This document shows positions 12,546 to 13,139 of a stretch of 13,139 nucleotides of DNA, piece by piece (positions within the stretch are counted from its first letter, which is position 1; every line of letters starts with the position of its first letter). The notes beneath the pieces were generated by a model. It was not told the DNA's origin. It was given only the letters and a program-made list of their open reading frames with translations, and searched no databases. This DNA comes from Baffinella frigidus (Eukaryota; Cryptophyceae; Cryptomonadales; Baffinellaceae). A program made the translations under genes and the position numbers. The DNA lies in NCBI GenBank assembly GCA_026770585.1, contig MU646329.1, positions 1,290,480-1,303,618 on the forward strand, read 5' to 3'.

Positions 12546-12579
12546 CTGCCCAACGCCACGCCGCGTCACCACACCGCAT

Positions 12580-12580
12580 A

Positions 12581-12627
<47 letters not shown>

Positions 12628-12667
12628 TATGTATATGTATATATATATATTATATATATATATATAT
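12580..12667. repeat. (TA)n microsatellite
   Basis: TATATA runs with a few G and AA interruptions, just upstream of exon A in the preceding intron. Confidence 0.95.
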
Positions 12668-13139
12668 TATCACCGCACGTCACCACACCACGTCTCTCAC
12701 GCGGCACCACACGACACATCAGCAAACCACACCACGCCGCGTCGCATCGCCACGTCTCGGCACGTCACCACACCACGTGTCTCGCGCGGCACCACGCCAC
12801 ACCACGCCGCATCGCGCCACCCCACCCCACCCCACAACGCCGCGTCACCACACCATGCCTCAACACGTCACTACACGAGACCACGCCGCATCGCGGTACC
12901 ACACCGCACCCCACAACGCCGCGGCACCACACCCAGCCTCGGTGCGTCACCACACGAGACCACGCCTCGCCGCATCACCACACCACGCCTCTCGCACCAC
13001 GCCACGCCTCGCAACGTCACTCGCCCAGGCACGCCTATGTGTCAGCGGGGGGGGCATCTGGGGGGGGTGCGCGCCGCGGAGGGAGAAGGGGGGGGAAGGA
13101 GGGGGGGAGGGAGGGATGGAGGGATGGAGGGGGGGAGGG
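12668..13139. repeat. CACCACACCACGCC-rich degenerate repeats and G-rich end
   Basis: 12668-13030 is built from loosely repeated CACCACACCACGCCGCGTC-like phrases. 13040-13139 is G-rich with runs of six to nine G that could form G-quadruplexes. This should be the 3' part of the intron before exon A; no further exon is recognisable. Confidence 0.85.

Larger units (their letters stand above)
11000..12486 (-). other. Intron A-B (1487 nt)
   Basis: Contains two acceptor-side copies of exon B, TTTCACGGG tandem repeats (11078-11116), the palindrome 11407-11572, a telomere-like tract, a hairpin and an unidentified open frame, the 32-bp array 11947-12028 and short ACTACACGGC / CTGAAGCCGCC repeats (12160-12315). 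Confidence 0.75.

Noticed and set aside
1-12545. The PepN pieces as dispersed pseudogene fragments
   Set aside because: Ten pieces are in order, in one orientation, with matching phases and AG/GT edges and no stop, which would be very unlikely for random fragments.

Overview
This looks like nuclear DNA of a eukaryote. It carries ten in-phase exons of one split protein gene on the minus strand, buried in about 12 kb of repeat-packed intron, plus a short plant/alga-type telomere-like tract (TTTAGGG units near 11.7 kb). The lineage cannot be fixed from the sequence. A GC-rich, hairpin-rich alga or other protist (dinoflagellate, haptophyte, stramenopile and similar) is my inference. I see no bacterial-style operon, rRNA, tRNA or CRISPR array.

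The gene encodes an M1-family, PepN-type zinc aminopeptidase. The window holds its C-terminal portion only. Read on the minus strand from right to left, the exons are: 12545-12487, 10999-10903, 9253-9176, 8304-8206, 7171-7085, 5844-5784, 4412-4235, 2876-2807, 1143-1055 and 113-1 (continuing off the left edge). The ten pieces total 931 nt and join in phase at all nine junctions, giving about 310 codons without a stop. In order they follow the bacterial PepN C-terminus, from the end of the Ig-like domain (LLRGFSAPVKLE) through the helical domain ([63 protein letters not shown]). The catalytic HExxH domain would lie beyond the right edge.

The introns (0.87-1.66 kb) are stacks of short non-autonomous inverted-repeat elements and simple repeats. 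Main families: (1) palindromic elements of about 150-175 bp with a CCTACGGTAGG core and ATAGGSTAACG termini, many copies; (2) AT-rich hairpins with GTGTAGTAA cores and ATYTCA termini; (3) CACTG-ended elements with perfect 5-bp target duplications at three sites; (4) single hairpins such as 3142-3290. There are also (GA)n, (GGGAGA)n, (TA)n, 7-bp arrays (TTGAGGG, CACACTA) and two 32-bp arrays.

The most unusual pattern is that the introns contain partial or nearly whole copies of the gene's own exons, usually spanning the 3' splice site and separated from the real exon by hairpin elements. At least two copies keep splice sites and open frame (5326-5383, 10625-10702). The 5' splice sites are also odd: seven of nine begin GTC, not GTRAG. 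One hairpin element has inserted so that its 8-bp target duplication contains the 3' splice site of an exon.
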